From Ferdinandcohnia sp036962705 (GTDB lineage: Bacteria; Bacillota; Bacilli; Bacillales; Bacillaceae_L), in NCBI RefSeq assembly GCF_036962705.1, contig NZ_JBALOQ010000027.1:57132-121131 (forward strand): a stretch of 64,000 nt of DNA, in the 5' to 3' direction. Made by a program: the position numbers and the translations under genes. Under the pieces are notes generated by a model. The model searched no databases. It worked only from the letters and a program-made list of their open reading frames with translations, and was not told where the DNA came from. Shown one piece after another: positions 17,947 through 27,045 of this stretch. Numbering within the stretch: position 1 is the stretch's first letter; each line of letters begins with the position of its first letter.

Positions 17947-18699
17947 CTACTCAACATCTTTATCCCGAAGTTCTTCCTTTCGTTCCTTATGCCATAGAAA
18001 TACATCGTAAACTGATTGCTGAGGATTTTCCTCCTTAATTACCGCTCCGGTAGATATTGAGTTATACATACTTCCTTCATTAAATTTTTCTCCCGTAAAC
18101 TCATAAGGAATCCCTACACGAAATACATCATATGCGCTGCCCCCATCAACTTTTCTCATACTAAATGGATGTATATTCAAAAAGTCCAGTAGAGCGCTTG
18201 ATATTTTTTCGGACATCTCTTCCATATTTTCTTGATTGATATCTTTAATCACAAAGTTGGTTGTTTCTAAATAATCGTTGAAATCCCAGATATTTGAATA
18301 TTGGGCTTCCTCGGTAAAAGCATGATAATCATTTATTGCCTTTTCTTTATCTATCAAGATTCCAAAATGTTTTTTATACAGCTCTGGTGCATAATGAAGA
18401 AACGCAACATCCATATAATTATTATTCATTCCAATCACCGGTAGTCCTCCGGCGTCCCCTTGAAAAAGGTAAGCATGAAATTGTATATCAGGATTTGACT
18501 TAGGTGCTACTAACAACACAACATATCCTTCCTCATTCACTCCAACTACTTCAATAAACTCAAATTCTTCCATATATTCATGCTCTAAATCTCCTAACGT
18601 AATCTCCACATTTTTCTTCCCACTTTTTGGTGCGCAAGCTGCCAATAGAATGACACATAATAAAATGACAGCCCATCCACCCTTCTTCAAACAAAACAT
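17947..18699 (-). CDS. Lipoprotein, unknown family
   Basis: 250 residues with a lipoprotein signal: hydrophobic stretch then LLAACAP lipobox, Cys at about residue 22. The rest is soluble and acidic, with no domain I recognise (contains QFHAYLFQGDAGG and YKKHFGILIDKEKA). The ATG at 18699 has AGGGAG 8 bases upstream and lies 5 bases after the stop of the preceding membrane-protein gene, so both are translated from one message. It may be an envelope partner of that membrane protein. Confidence 0.75.
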   Translation of the reverse strand: MFCLKKGGWAVILLCVILLAACAPKSGKKNVEITLGDLEHEYMEEFEFIEVVGVNEEGYVVLLVAPKSNPDIQFHAYLFQGDAGGLPVIGMNNNYMDVAFLHYAPELYKKHFGILIDKEKAINDYHAFTEEAQYSNIWDFNDYLETTNFVIKDINQENMEEMSEKISSALLDFLNIHPFSMRKVDGGSAYDVFRVGIPYEFTGEKFNEGSMYNSISTGAVIKEENPQQSVYDVFLWHKERKEELRDKDVE

Positions 18700-18704
18700 C
18701 ACCT

Positions 18705-19169
18705 TCACTCCCTGAATTCATATGAAACTATCAATTTTGTATTTGGTAAATAATCAAAGGTAATATAACTCCCTACATGTTTACGTTCTATTGCCGTCGA
18801 GGAAAACCATTCCCCGTTAACCTTAACTTCATTATCCCGACTTTTTCCTCGATCATCTACATATTCAATAAATCCTTCTTCAAAAGAAAACTCTCGTTGA
18901 ATAACATTTGGGATATCTTCTAGATACGGAACGCTCATATAGCCCAAAAAAGTGGCAACAAGTGCAAAGCCAAGTAGTGCCCCCGTTAATTTCATAACAC
19001 TCTTAAAATTCTCAAACGGCCCATCCTTTTCACTTTTCTTTTTCCTAGTTTTTGTTTTTCGCTCACGAATTGCCTCAATTGTTAAAACAATGATTATCCA
19101 AGGTATAATAATTATGGCCATAAGAACAACCGCCAAACAAAAAATAAGTGTGAACCAGTAATACCACAT
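18705..19169 (-). CDS. Membrane protein upstream of the lipoprotein gene
   Basis: 154 residues. The N-terminal membrane segment (about 5-33) is followed by a basic stretch (RERKTKTRKKKSEK), a second segment near 60-80 and an outside domain of about 70 residues ending in IVSYEFRE. AGGAGGGGG precedes the ATG. Its stop abuts the start of the lipoprotein gene. The family is unknown. Topology suggests both ends outside and a short basic cytosolic loop. Confidence 0.72.
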   Translation of the reverse strand: MWYYWFTLIFCLAVVLMAIIIIPWIIIVLTIEAIRERKTKTRKKKSEKDGPFENFKSVMKLTGALLGFALVATFLGYMSVPYLEDIPNVIQREFSFEEGFIEYVDDRGKSRDNEVKVNGEWFSSTAIERKHVGSYITFDYLPNTKLIVSYEFRE

Positions 19170-19228
19170 TCGTTCTCCCCCTCCTGTCTATCCAATATTC
19201 CGGAGCGTCATTCCTATTTCTGAGTTTA

Positions 19229-19744
19229 CTATTTTAAGAGGGTGAAATAAACGAGATTTTCTTTTAATACTGACTCCCTTTTGAAATTTAATCGTTCCAT
19301 AAGTTTTAATGACAGTATATTGTCAGGTTCGACAGTTGCATCCAGCATATAAAAACCAACCTTATTAAAACCATATTGGATAACAGCTGTCATCACTTCT
19401 TCCATAAGTCCTTTACCCCAATAGGAGGGTGATAAATCAAATCCAATTTCAGCTATTGTTCCATCTGATGTTTTTCGTAAGTAATGAAAACCGCATGTAC
19501 CGATAAATTCATTGTTTTCCTTATCGTATAAACCCCAGCGACACCCTGTATCTTCTAGATGATAGGTGATAATCTCCTTCGCTTCCTCCCTAGTTTTACA
19601 AGGCTCTATATCCATGAACTCCGTAATTTTCGGATTAGAAAAATACTTAAATACCTCTTCCGTATCTTGAAGCGTGAGTATTTTTAAAATGACTCTATCC
19701 GTTTCAAAACTCTCGTAATTAAAAAATTCATTACCTTTAGTCAT
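19229..19744 (-). CDS. GNAT acetyltransferase (RimJ/RimL-like)
   Basis: 171 residues. GNAT signatures: IGFDLSPSYWGKGLMEEVMT carries the acetyl-CoA pyrophosphate loop (WGKGLM) and LDATVEPDNILSLKLMERLNF is the conserved C-terminal Asn-Ser-Lys helix of the RimJ/RimL group. It probably acetylates an N-terminal or small amine acceptor. ATG 19744 is preceded by GGAAGG; the frame is open 15 codons upstream with no better site. Confidence 0.84.
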   Translation of the reverse strand: MTKGNEFFNYESFETDRVILKILTLQDTEEVFKYFSNPKITEFMDIEPCKTREEAKEIITYHLEDTGCRWGLYDKENNEFIGTCGFHYLRKTSDGTIAEIGFDLSPSYWGKGLMEEVMTAVIQYGFNKVGFYMLDATVEPDNILSLKLMERLNFKRESVLKENLVYFTLLK

Positions 19745-19867
19745 TATTATTCTTTTCCTTCCATTTGTTATTGCTACCGAAAAATACACTCTATACTCTT
19801 ACATTAGAAAAAACTTCCAAAAAAATCAATAAAAAATCGACAAGTGCGAGACTTGTCGAAAGCTACT

Positions 19868-21001
19868 TTATGGTTTTAAGACAACTTTTATGCAATTATC
19901 ATCATGGCCGTTGAAGATTTTGTAACCGTGACTCGCTTCATCCAGGGGTATTTTGTGAGTGATGATATCAGTTGGATCAAATTCCTCGTTGACGATTTTT
20001 TTGTACAACTCTGGCATGAAATGAACAACAGGGGCTTGGCCCATTTTCAAGGTAATGTTACGCACGAAAAATGCACCGAGTGGGAACATATTATAATTTG
20101 CACCATACACGCCGGTGAGATGAACCGTGCCTCCCTTTCGAACGGCTTTCGTTGAAATTTGAATCGGACCTAATGTTCCACCTTGAAGCTTTAGTTTTTG
20201 CTCGATAAGTTCTAGCGGTGATTTTTTTCCATCCATTCCTACACAATCTATAACAACATCGGCCCCACCACTCGTAATTTTTTTTAAATGCTCCCCCATA
20301 TCATCATGCTTGGTAAAATCAAAAACTTCTACTTTATTAGTCGCTTTGGCATGGTCCATTCGATAACCAAGATAGTCGACTGCAATAACACGTTTTGCTC
20401 CCTTCATCCAGGCAAATTTTTGTGTCATCAAGCCGACCGGACCACATCCAAGGACAATAACTGTGTCTCCTTCCTTCACACCAGCGTTCTCAACGCTCCA
20501 ATAGGCAGTTGGAAGAACATCACTGAGAAAGAGCAATGATTCGTCCTCTAATTCACATGACTCTGGTATTTTAAAAGGGGTAAAGTTACCGAATGGAACT
20601 CTTAAGTATTCCGCTTGACCTCCTGGGTGATCACCATATTTTTCAGAGTAGCCAAAATAACCACCTGAGTCATAATGCGGATTCGCGTTGTCACATTGGC
20701 TTTCTAATTCGTGCTCACAATAATAACATTTACCGCAGGCAACATTAAAAGGAACGACAACTCGATCGCCTTTTTTTACGTGAGTGACCTCGGGACCTAC
20801 CTCTTCGACAATCCCCATTGGTTCATGTCCTATCACATAGCCATCAGGAAGTGGAATATTCCCTTGATATAAATGGAGGTCAGAGCCGCAAATTGCAGTT
20901 GAGGTAATACGTACAATGACGTCGTCCTTTTTGATGATTTTTGGATCCTCCACTTCTTTGACTTCAACCCTATGTGGATTTTGATACGTAACTGCCTTCA
21001 T
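19868..21001 (-). CDS. Zinc-dependent alcohol/formaldehyde dehydrogenase
   Basis: 377 residues of MDR type. Catalytic zinc site: ICGSDLH and GHEPMG; structural zinc site: CGKCYYCEHELESQC near 95-110; NAD loop GCGPVG near 180. The long insert after the structural zinc (YDSGGYFGYSEKYGDHPGGQ) is typical of glutathione-independent formaldehyde dehydrogenase-like enzymes common in Bacillus. ATG 21001 is preceded by GGAGTG; the upstream 26 codons are not needed. It is divergent from treP; no shared operon is implied. Confidence 0.86.
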   Translation of the reverse strand: MKAVTYQNPHRVEVKEVEDPKIIKKDDVIVRITSTAICGSDLHLYQGNIPLPDGYVIGHEPMGIVEEVGPEVTHVKKGDRVVVPFNVACGKCYYCEHELESQCDNANPHYDSGGYFGYSEKYGDHPGGQAEYLRVPFGNFTPFKIPESCELEDESLLFLSDVLPTAYWSVENAGVKEGDTVIVLGCGPVGLMTQKFAWMKGAKRVIAVDYLGYRMDHAKATNKVEVFDFTKHDDMGEHLKKITSGGADVVIDCVGMDGKKSPLELIEQKLKLQGGTLGPIQISTKAVRKGGTVHLTGVYGANYNMFPLGAFFVRNITLKMGQAPVVHFMPELYKKIVNEEFDPTDIITHKIPLDEASHGYKIFNGHDDNCIKVVLKP

Positions 21002-21125
21002 TTTTACACTCCATTTCCTTTTAGATTCAAGATTATTTTTTGCGATGGATGGGAAGTTATACTTAGGATGCTTTGGCATAAAAATCCTTTATTCGTAAAA
21101 GCTAAAAATTAGCAAGTTAAAGTAA

Positions 21126-21154
21126 TTGACACTCTTGTATATACAGGTTAAACT
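21126..21154 (+). promoter_or_regulatory. treP sigma-A promoter
   Basis: TTGACA (21126-21131), 17-base spacer, TAAACT (21149-21154). The first TreR operator lies wholly in the spacer, so bound repressor would block polymerase. Confidence 0.85.
21133..21147. promoter_or_regulatory. TreR operator 1
   Basis: CTTGTATATACAGG matches the Bacillus tre operator core TTGTATATACAA with one change, between -35 and -10 of the treP promoter. Confidence 0.85.
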
Positions 21155-21167
21155 GAAAACGTAAACA
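21154..21167. promoter_or_regulatory. cre site (CcpA)
   Basis: TGAAAACGTAAACA matches the cre consensus TGWAANCGNTNWCA at 13 of 14 positions. It overlaps the transcription start region of treP, giving carbon catabolite repression. Confidence 0.8.
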
Positions 21168-21170
21168 CGA

Positions 21171-21184
21171 CATGTATATACAAG
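21171..21184. promoter_or_regulatory. TreR operator 2
   Basis: CATGTATATACAAG is the second copy of the tre operator, centred 37 bases after the first and mirror-related to it in its mismatches. Two operators allow cooperative binding or looping by TreR. Confidence 0.85.
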
Positions 21185-21218
21185 ATTCGACAATCTTGTG
21201 GAGTTAGGGGGAAAAATA

Positions 21219-22646
21219 ATGAGTAAGTACACAGATCCTGCAAAGGAATTGCTTGACCACATTGGTGGTAAAGATAATGTCGCAGCAGTAACACACTGTG
21301 CAACGAGAATGCGTTTCGTATTAAACGATCCGAAAGATGCAGACATAGAAAAAATTGAAGAAATTGGGCTTGTTAAAGGGACATTCACCCAGGCAGGTCA
21401 ATTCCAAGTAATTGTTGGTAATGAAGTGGCTTCTTTTTATAATGAATTCGTGAAACACGCTGGTGTTGAAGAATCAAGTAAAGATGAAGCAAAGGTTGCT
21501 GCTAAGCAAAACATGAACTGGCTGCAACGAATGATGGGACATCTTGCGGACATTTTTACACCGCTTATTCCAGCCCTTGTTGTTGGGGGTCTGATTTTAG
21601 GTTTCCGAAATGTAATTGGAGATATTAAATTACTAGAAAACAGTACAAAAACGATCGTTGAGGTCTCCCAATTTTGGGCAGGAGTTCATGCGTTCCTTTG
21701 GCTAATTGGTGAAGCGGTCTTCCACTTCCTACCTGTAGCAATCACATGGTCCATTACACGTAAGATGGGGACTTCACAAGTTCTTGGGATTGTACTAGGG
21801 ATTACGCTTGTATCTCCACAATTGTTAAACGCATATGGAGTTGCCGGTGGGGCGGAAATACCTGTATGGGATTTCGGGTTTGCACAAATTGAAATGATAG
21901 GTTACCAAGCACAGGTTATCCCTGCTATTTTAGCTGGTTTCGTTCTAGTTTATTTAGAGCGTTGGTTACGTAAGATTTCACCAAACGCGATTTCCATGAT
22001 TATCGTACCATTTTTTGCATTAATTCCTACAGTTTTAATTGCACATACCATTCTTGGACCACTTGGTTGGACAGTTGGTTCTTGGATTTCTGATGTTGTA
22101 TACACTAGCCTAACTTCAGCATTTGGTTGGTTATTTGCGGCGATCTTTGGATTTGCCTATGCTCCACTTGTTATCACTGGTTTACACCATATGACAAACG
22201 CGATTGACCTTCAATTAATGAGTGAGTTTGGCGGAACAAACCTATGGCCAATGATTGCATTATCAAATATTGCCCAAGGTTCTGCGGTTCTAGCGATGAT
22301 TTATATTAATCGTAAAAATGAAGCAGAAAAACAAGTTTCTATTCCAGCAGCTATTTCATGTTATCTAGGTGTAACAGAGCCTGCGATGTTCGGTATTAAC
22401 TTAAAATACGGCTTCCCATTCCTAGCTGCGATGATCGGTTCCTTGGTTGCAGCGATTATCTCAGTAGGTAGCGGTGTAATGGCGAACTCAATCGGGGTTG
22501 GTGGACTTCCAGGTATCTTATCCATCCAGGCTGGTCACTGGTTCATGTTCTTCATTGCGATGGTTGTAGCGGTTCTTATTCCATTTTTCTTAACTATCAT
22601 CTTCGCAAAAGCTAATGTTGGTAAAATTTCATTTGGTAAAAAGTAA
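21219..22646 (+). CDS. treP: Trehalose-specific PTS enzyme IIBC
   Basis: 475 residues: EIIB domain (about 1-85) with phosphorylated Cys in VTHCATRMRF, and EIIC membrane domain (about 105-470) with GxTEPAMFG (GVTEPAMFGINLKYGF) typical of the glucose-superfamily sugar permeases. There is no EIIA domain, so phosphate must come from another EIIA such as the glucose one. ATG 21219 is preceded by TTAGGGGG. The product is trehalose-6-phosphate inside the cell. The expected hydrolase gene treA does not follow; treR does. Confidence 0.9.
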   Translation: MSKYTDPAKELLDHIGGKDNVAAVTHCATRMRFVLNDPKDADIEKIEEIGLVKGTFTQAGQFQVIVGNEVASFYNEFVKHAGVEESSKDEAKVAAKQNMNWLQRMMGHLADIFTPLIPALVVGGLILGFRNVIGDIKLLENSTKTIVEVSQFWAGVHAFLWLIGEAVFHFLPVAITWSITRKMGTSQVLGIVLGITLVSPQLLNAYGVAGGAEIPVWDFGFAQIEMIGYQAQVIPAILAGFVLVYLERWLRKISPNAISMIIVPFFALIPTVLIAHTILGPLGWTVGSWISDVVYTSLTSAFGWLFAAIFGFAYAPLVITGLHHMTNAIDLQLMSEFGGTNLWPMIALSNIAQGSAVLAMIYINRKNEAEKQVSIPAAISCYLGVTEPAMFGINLKYGFPFLAAMIGSLVAAIISVGSGVMANSIGVGGLPGILSIQAGHWFMFFIAMVVAVLIPFFLTIIFAKANVGKISFGKK

Positions 22647-22652
22647 TATAGT

Positions 22653-22683
22653 AGGGAGGGGAAAAATTCCCCCTCCCTTTTTT
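22653..22683 (+). terminator. Intrinsic terminator between treP and treR
   Basis: AGGGAGGGGAA pairs with TTCCCCCTCCCT, then T6. It limits read-through into treR, which may be made at low level. Confidence 0.88.
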
Positions 22684-22739
22684 CGTATTAAAGAGGTAAG
22701 ATTGGAGTATAACAATATTACATCGATTGGGGATTCTTT

Positions 22740-23456
22740 ATGAATAACAAGTATCTAACAATCTATAGCGATTTAGTAGGAGAAATTAAAAGCGGTAACA
22801 TCAAGGCTAATAGTCTTTTACCTTCTGAACATGAGTTGAAAGATACATACAATACCTCTCGCGAAACAATTCGTAAGGCTTTGAACTTGCTTTCACAAAA
22901 TGGATATATTCAAAAGATGAAAGGTAAAGGCTCGATTGTCATTGATGTGAATAAGTTTGATTTTCCAGTTTCCGGGCTTGTAAGCTTTAAGGAACTCGCA
23001 GAGAAAATGGGAAATAAGCCGATGACAAATGTGCACGAGTTGACTGTTGGAAAGCCAGATACTTTTATTAAACAGCAGCTTCAGCTTTCAGGTAAAGATC
23101 AGGTCTGGAAGGTCGTACGTACAAGAGAAATGGGCGGAGAAAGAATTATATTGGACAAGGATTTTATTTCGCGAAAGTACGTCCCAGAGCTCACCAAAGA
23201 GATTTGTCAGGATTCGATTTATTCATATTTGGAAAATGAGTTACAGCTAACCATTAGTTTTGCCAAGAAAGAAATCACGGTTATGGAGCCCACTGATGAA
23301 GACCTAGAGCTTCTTGATTTGGATGGTTTTCATAATGTTGTGGTCATTAAAAACTATGTATATTTGGATAATGCTAGTTTATTTCAATATACCGAATCCC
23401 GCCACCGCCCGGACAAATTCCGGTTTGTGGATTTTGCGCGGAGGACACATGTGTAG
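22740..23456 (+). CDS. treR: Trehalose operon repressor, GntR/HutC family
   Basis: 238 residues: N-terminal winged helix (1-70; LLPSEHELKDTYNTSRETIRKAL is the GntR signature) and C-terminal UTRA effector domain (90-235). Position beside treP and the two matching operators identify it as TreR, which senses trehalose-6-phosphate. It lies 93 bases after treP, past a terminator, and may have its own weak promoter. The upstream GGGG is a modest ribosome site. Confidence 0.9.
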   Translation: MNNKYLTIYSDLVGEIKSGNIKANSLLPSEHELKDTYNTSRETIRKALNLLSQNGYIQKMKGKGSIVIDVNKFDFPVSGLVSFKELAEKMGNKPMTNVHELTVGKPDTFIKQQLQLSGKDQVWKVVRTREMGGERIILDKDFISRKYVPELTKEICQDSIYSYLENELQLTISFAKKEITVMEPTDEDLELLDLDGFHNVVVIKNYVYLDNASLFQYTESRHRPDKFRFVDFARRTHV

Positions 23457-23667
23457 AACGGATTGGGCTATTTATCTAGTATTTTGATGGAAATTTTAGG
23501 TCATTTAGAATAGGTAGTTTGCTGGTACGTAGTCGGATATTTCTAGGACATCACAAACTAGCTCTAAGTAGCTAAGTACCAAAAGGGGCCCAACTGGATA
23601 CGAGTTTCGTTCCCTTTCACAATACGTGAATTTACAGCTAAAAAAGTTCATTTGATAAAAGAAATAG

Positions 23668-23700
23668 ACCCCTCAAATTTGAGGGGTTTATTTCTTTTGT
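23668..23700. terminator. Bidirectional terminator between treR and the kinase gene
   Basis: ACCCCTCAAATTTGAGGGGT followed by TTATTTCTTTT; A-rich on the other side, so it serves the minus-strand operon as well. Confidence 0.9.
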
Positions 23701-23715
23701 TACGCGGCTAAACAT

Positions 23716-26601
23716 TTACTCCTTATTGTCACTTGGAATGAGGATTTGACCACTCCAATCTTTTTTCAACAATGTTTGAAGAATAAGCTTTGACAAAATA
23801 CTTGGTTGATATGGTTTAATCAAATATTCATTAGCCCCAAGTGCTAGTCCTTTTTCTTTCTCGTCTAGTGCGGATGATATAAAGATAGGAATTGATTTTA
23901 GTTTATCGATATCCTTCATTTGTCTAATCATATCCCAGCCGTTCATTCCTCTTTCCTCTAGCATGATATCTAGGACGACAGCATCCGGCTGCTCCTTCAT
24001 AATAGCCTTAATTGCAGATTCGCCTTCATTAAATACTTTTACACGAAAATTACTTTCCTCTAATTCAGTTCGTAAAAGATTTGCAAGACTATTATCATCC
24101 TCAACTATAATGACATTTACTTTTCGTCCATCATTTTGTTCATTTTCATTGGATTGTGTATTGTCCTGCATTCCAATAACTAAAGGAAAGCTTACAGTAA
24201 ATGTACTGCCTTTTTCCATGACTGATTGGACAGAAATATCGCCATTATGGGCTTTCATAATTTCCTTTACTATGACCAAACCAAGTCCCGTTCCACCGAT
24301 TTTACGGCGATCAGAATTATCGACACGGAAGAATTTCGTAAATAGTTTATCAAGGGCATCTGTAGGTATTCCTAGCCCTTCGTCTTTTATTGCAATTTTT
24401 AAGTTGGTACCTTCCTCATAGACGGTTACATAAATATTCCCACCATTTGGAGAGTATTTTATTGCATTACTAATTAAATTTGTGAATACTTGGGAGAGCT
24501 TATCCTTGTCACCAAGCACCATTGTATGATCCGTCTTCACCTCAAAACGAAAGAAGTGATTTGGGTTATTAAGTTCAAATGTCTCGATAACATTGCGTAG
24601 TAGTGGGATAATATCATCGAATTTTTGATGGTATGTCTGTTTACCAGCTTCCATTCGTTGAACATCTAAGAAATCATTAATAAGCAATGTTAATCTCTTC
24701 GCTTCTTGAAAAATCGTTGTTAAATATTTCTTTTGCCTATCTGGTGCTAACTCTTTATTAAGCATGAGTTCTGTAAAACCTAACACACTTGCAAGAGGTG
24801 TTCGTAATTCATGGCTTACCGTACTTACGAATTCTGATTTCATTACATCTACTTCATATTCCTTTGTAATATCACGATGGACAATGACCGTCCCAAATTT
24901 TTCACCGCTTCTAGTAAGTGGTTCACAATCAACTCGAACAACTCTATACACTGGACTATGTTGATGATAAATGAAAGATGTTTGTTCTGTATTATTTTCA
25001 AATAAAATCGAATGGAGAAACCGTTTAAGCTCCAATCCATTTTCTACTGAATTTACTAAATCGGTCATCCAATTTTCATAATCCTTTTGAATGAAAGTTG
25101 AAGAATCACATTCGAGCATATCACATAGTTTTTTGTTTACCTGGATCACTTTCCCTGATACATCAACAAGCTGAATTCCTTCTTTTATATTATCTAGGAT
25201 ATCCTGTGTTAATAGGCGCTCTTCTTCAGAGTGTTCAAATAGCTTAATCTTATCTAAAGAAATTGCAATTTGTTTACTTAAGTTATCGTATTCGGCAAAC
25301 TCAGCATTATCATAAATTTTATCAAACCGCGTAAATATCATAACCGCTTCAATATTCCCTGAGGATGATAGAACTGGTAAATAAAGATCAAAAGAATAGG
25401 AGTTTGAAGTATGATAACCCTTCTCTGCAATATTACTTTCACGCTTAATCGTGAAAGGCTTTTTCGTCTCCTTGAGCCTTATCATTAATCCAGAATGCAT
25501 ATGGTTAATAAACTGCTCAACCCCCTGCTCTGAAACACCGTAGCTTGCATGCTCATACTTTCGATCCAATAAGACAATGATCCCTTTGTCGGCACCAATT
25601 ATGCTGCACATCGTTTTGACGATACTAGTTAATACTTCCTTTTTATCAAGGGAATTTGCAATCCCATTGATTAAATCATTTCGTGTCTTAAGCTCTAATT
25701 CTCGACTTTGCATTGTTTCTAGAGCTTTCTCAAGTTCAAGATGTTGTGCTTGGAGTTCATCCTGCTGAGCTAAAAGTTCTTCATTCTGTGCACTCAAATC
25801 CTGTTCTTTATCTTGGATACTTTTACTCATTTTTTCAAAGGCTTTAGATAATAAGCCAAGCTCATCATCTCTATTTGTCGTATCGGTATATGAAACTGTT
25901 TTTCCATCAGCGATTTCACCTGCGGCGATTGTGACTTTCTCTAATGGTCTACGAAGTCTACGAAGCATGTTAAGAGCAAAAATGACCGTACTAGCGTTTA
26001 GGACCATTAACAAAATGACAAATATAACTTGACTAACGAAAATCTTCTTTGTAAGTTCATCATGTATGATAGTGAGTTGTTCATGAAGGTCATCTGTATA
26101 TTCCTTTAAACTATTCTGATAAACTCGAATCATATCGGAAGCATTTTGATTTATTGCAATTTTCGTTACCTCATCAAATTGTCCATTATCATAAAAATCT
26201 TTTGTTCTAGGTTGTACATCATGAAAATAATAATTGTAAAAATCCTTTGTTTCTTGAAGTAATAATATATCTTCGTCACCGTCAGCATCGTCTTGTAGGG
26301 CAGCTATTTTTCCCTCAACAATTCCCTTTTGGTGCTGAAAATTTTTAAAATAGGATTGTTCTCCACCATAAGCATAATAAGCTCTCATTTCGGAAATCGC
26401 TAAATTAATTGAATAACGTAAATCAGATGCATGCTTGTTTTTCTCTTCCACATGATCGTTCATCAACTCATAATGAACGGTTATTCGATTTTGATACAAC
26501 ATAAATGCAGTAATTAATAAACTAAATGCGATGATAATGGTGATTGTTAGTGTAATAAATTGTTTCACTAAGCTTGTCTTCAAATACTTATTTAGCTTCA
26601 C
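23716..26601 (-). CDS. Hybrid sensor histidine kinase with receiver domain
   Basis: 961 residues. Membrane segments at about 14-35 and 183-206 enclose a sensory domain; HAMP (207-260); coiled coil rich in Gln and Glu (260-300); GAF (310-455); PAS (465-580); HisKA with SHELRTP (near 595); HATPase with NLISNAIKYS, DEGLGIP and GGTGLGL; C-terminal receiver (about 828-945) with acceptor Asp in VVLDIM. The start is GTG after GAGGAG, overlapping the response-regulator stop by 14 bases. It is the last gene of the six-gene operon and most likely controls the polysaccharide genes or the GGDEF protein. Confidence 0.9.
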   Translation of the reverse strand: MKLNKYLKTSLVKQFITLTITIIIAFSLLITAFMLYQNRITVHYELMNDHVEEKNKHASDLRYSINLAISEMRAYYAYGGEQSYFKNFQHQKGIVEGKIAALQDDADGDEDILLLQETKDFYNYYFHDVQPRTKDFYDNGQFDEVTKIAINQNASDMIRVYQNSLKEYTDDLHEQLTIIHDELTKKIFVSQVIFVILLMVLNASTVIFALNMLRRLRRPLEKVTIAAGEIADGKTVSYTDTTNRDDELGLLSKAFEKMSKSIQDKEQDLSAQNEELLAQQDELQAQHLELEKALETMQSRELELKTRNDLINGIANSLDKKEVLTSIVKTMCSIIGADKGIIVLLDRKYEHASYGVSEQGVEQFINHMHSGLMIRLKETKKPFTIKRESNIAEKGYHTSNSYSFDLYLPVLSSSGNIEAVMIFTRFDKIYDNAEFAEYDNLSKQIAISLDKIKLFEHSEEERLLTQDILDNIKEGIQLVDVSGKVIQVNKKLCDMLECDSSTFIQKDYENWMTDLVNSVENGLELKRFLHSILFENNTEQTSFIYHQHSPVYRVVRVDCEPLTRSGEKFGTVIVHRDITKEYEVDVMKSEFVSTVSHELRTPLASVLGFTELMLNKELAPDRQKKYLTTIFQEAKRLTLLINDFLDVQRMEAGKQTYHQKFDDIIPLLRNVIETFELNNPNHFFRFEVKTDHTMVLGDKDKLSQVFTNLISNAIKYSPNGGNIYVTVYEEGTNLKIAIKDEGLGIPTDALDKLFTKFFRVDNSDRRKIGGTGLGLVIVKEIMKAHNGDISVQSVMEKGSTFTVSFPLVIGMQDNTQSNENEQNDGRKVNVIIVEDDNSLANLLRTELEESNFRVKVFNEGESAIKAIMKEQPDAVVLDIMLEERGMNGWDMIRQMKDIDKLKSIPIFISSALDEKEKGLALGANEYLIKPYQPSILSKLILQTLLKKDWSGQILIPSDNKE

Positions 26602-26953
26602 CTAGGATCTCCTCGATTCTCTCAACGAGCTGTAGTGGACTAAAGGGCTTGCTCATAAAGTAATCGGCACCAGCATCCAACACTTTTTGCTGATCGGATG
26701 ATTGGCTTTTCGCACTTAACATCATTATTTTGGTGTGATTATTCTCTTTCCTGATCATTTCAATTAATTCTAACCCAGAGTATACAGGCATCATATAGTC
26801 TAATAAGATAAGATCATATGCATTTTTCTTAATTAAGGTGTAGGCTTCTTCTCCATCACTTGCTTCATCAATTGAGTACCCTTCATCTTCAAGTGTATCA
26901 ACCACAAGCATACGGAGAACTTCTTCGTCCTCAGCTAGCAATATTTTTGCCAT
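26588..26953 (-). CDS. Single-domain response regulator
   Basis: 121 residues, receiver fold only: acidic pair AEDEE at 7-11, acceptor Asp in LILLDYMMP near 52, Ser in MLSAKS and Lys in MSKPFSP near 101. No output domain, so it probably relays phosphate in a phosphorelay with the neighbouring hybrid kinase and the Hpt of the GGDEF protein. The start is uncertain: ATG 26953 matches the domain border, while the AAGGAG signal lies 15 bases upstream; an ATG at 26968 is also possible. Confidence 0.8.
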   Translation of the reverse strand: MAKILLAEDEEVLRMLVVDTLEDEGYSIDEASDGEEAYTLIKKNAYDLILLDYMMPVYSGLELIEMIRKENNHTKIMMLSAKSQSSDQQKVLDAGADYFMSKPFSPLQLVERIEEILGEAK

Positions 26954-27045
26954 GTTCTTTCTTAGCATCTCCTTCTGACCTGAGTAAGAATTTAGACTGA
27001 TTAATAAGCTCGTAAGATTATCAATCAGTCTACTCATTTTTATCG

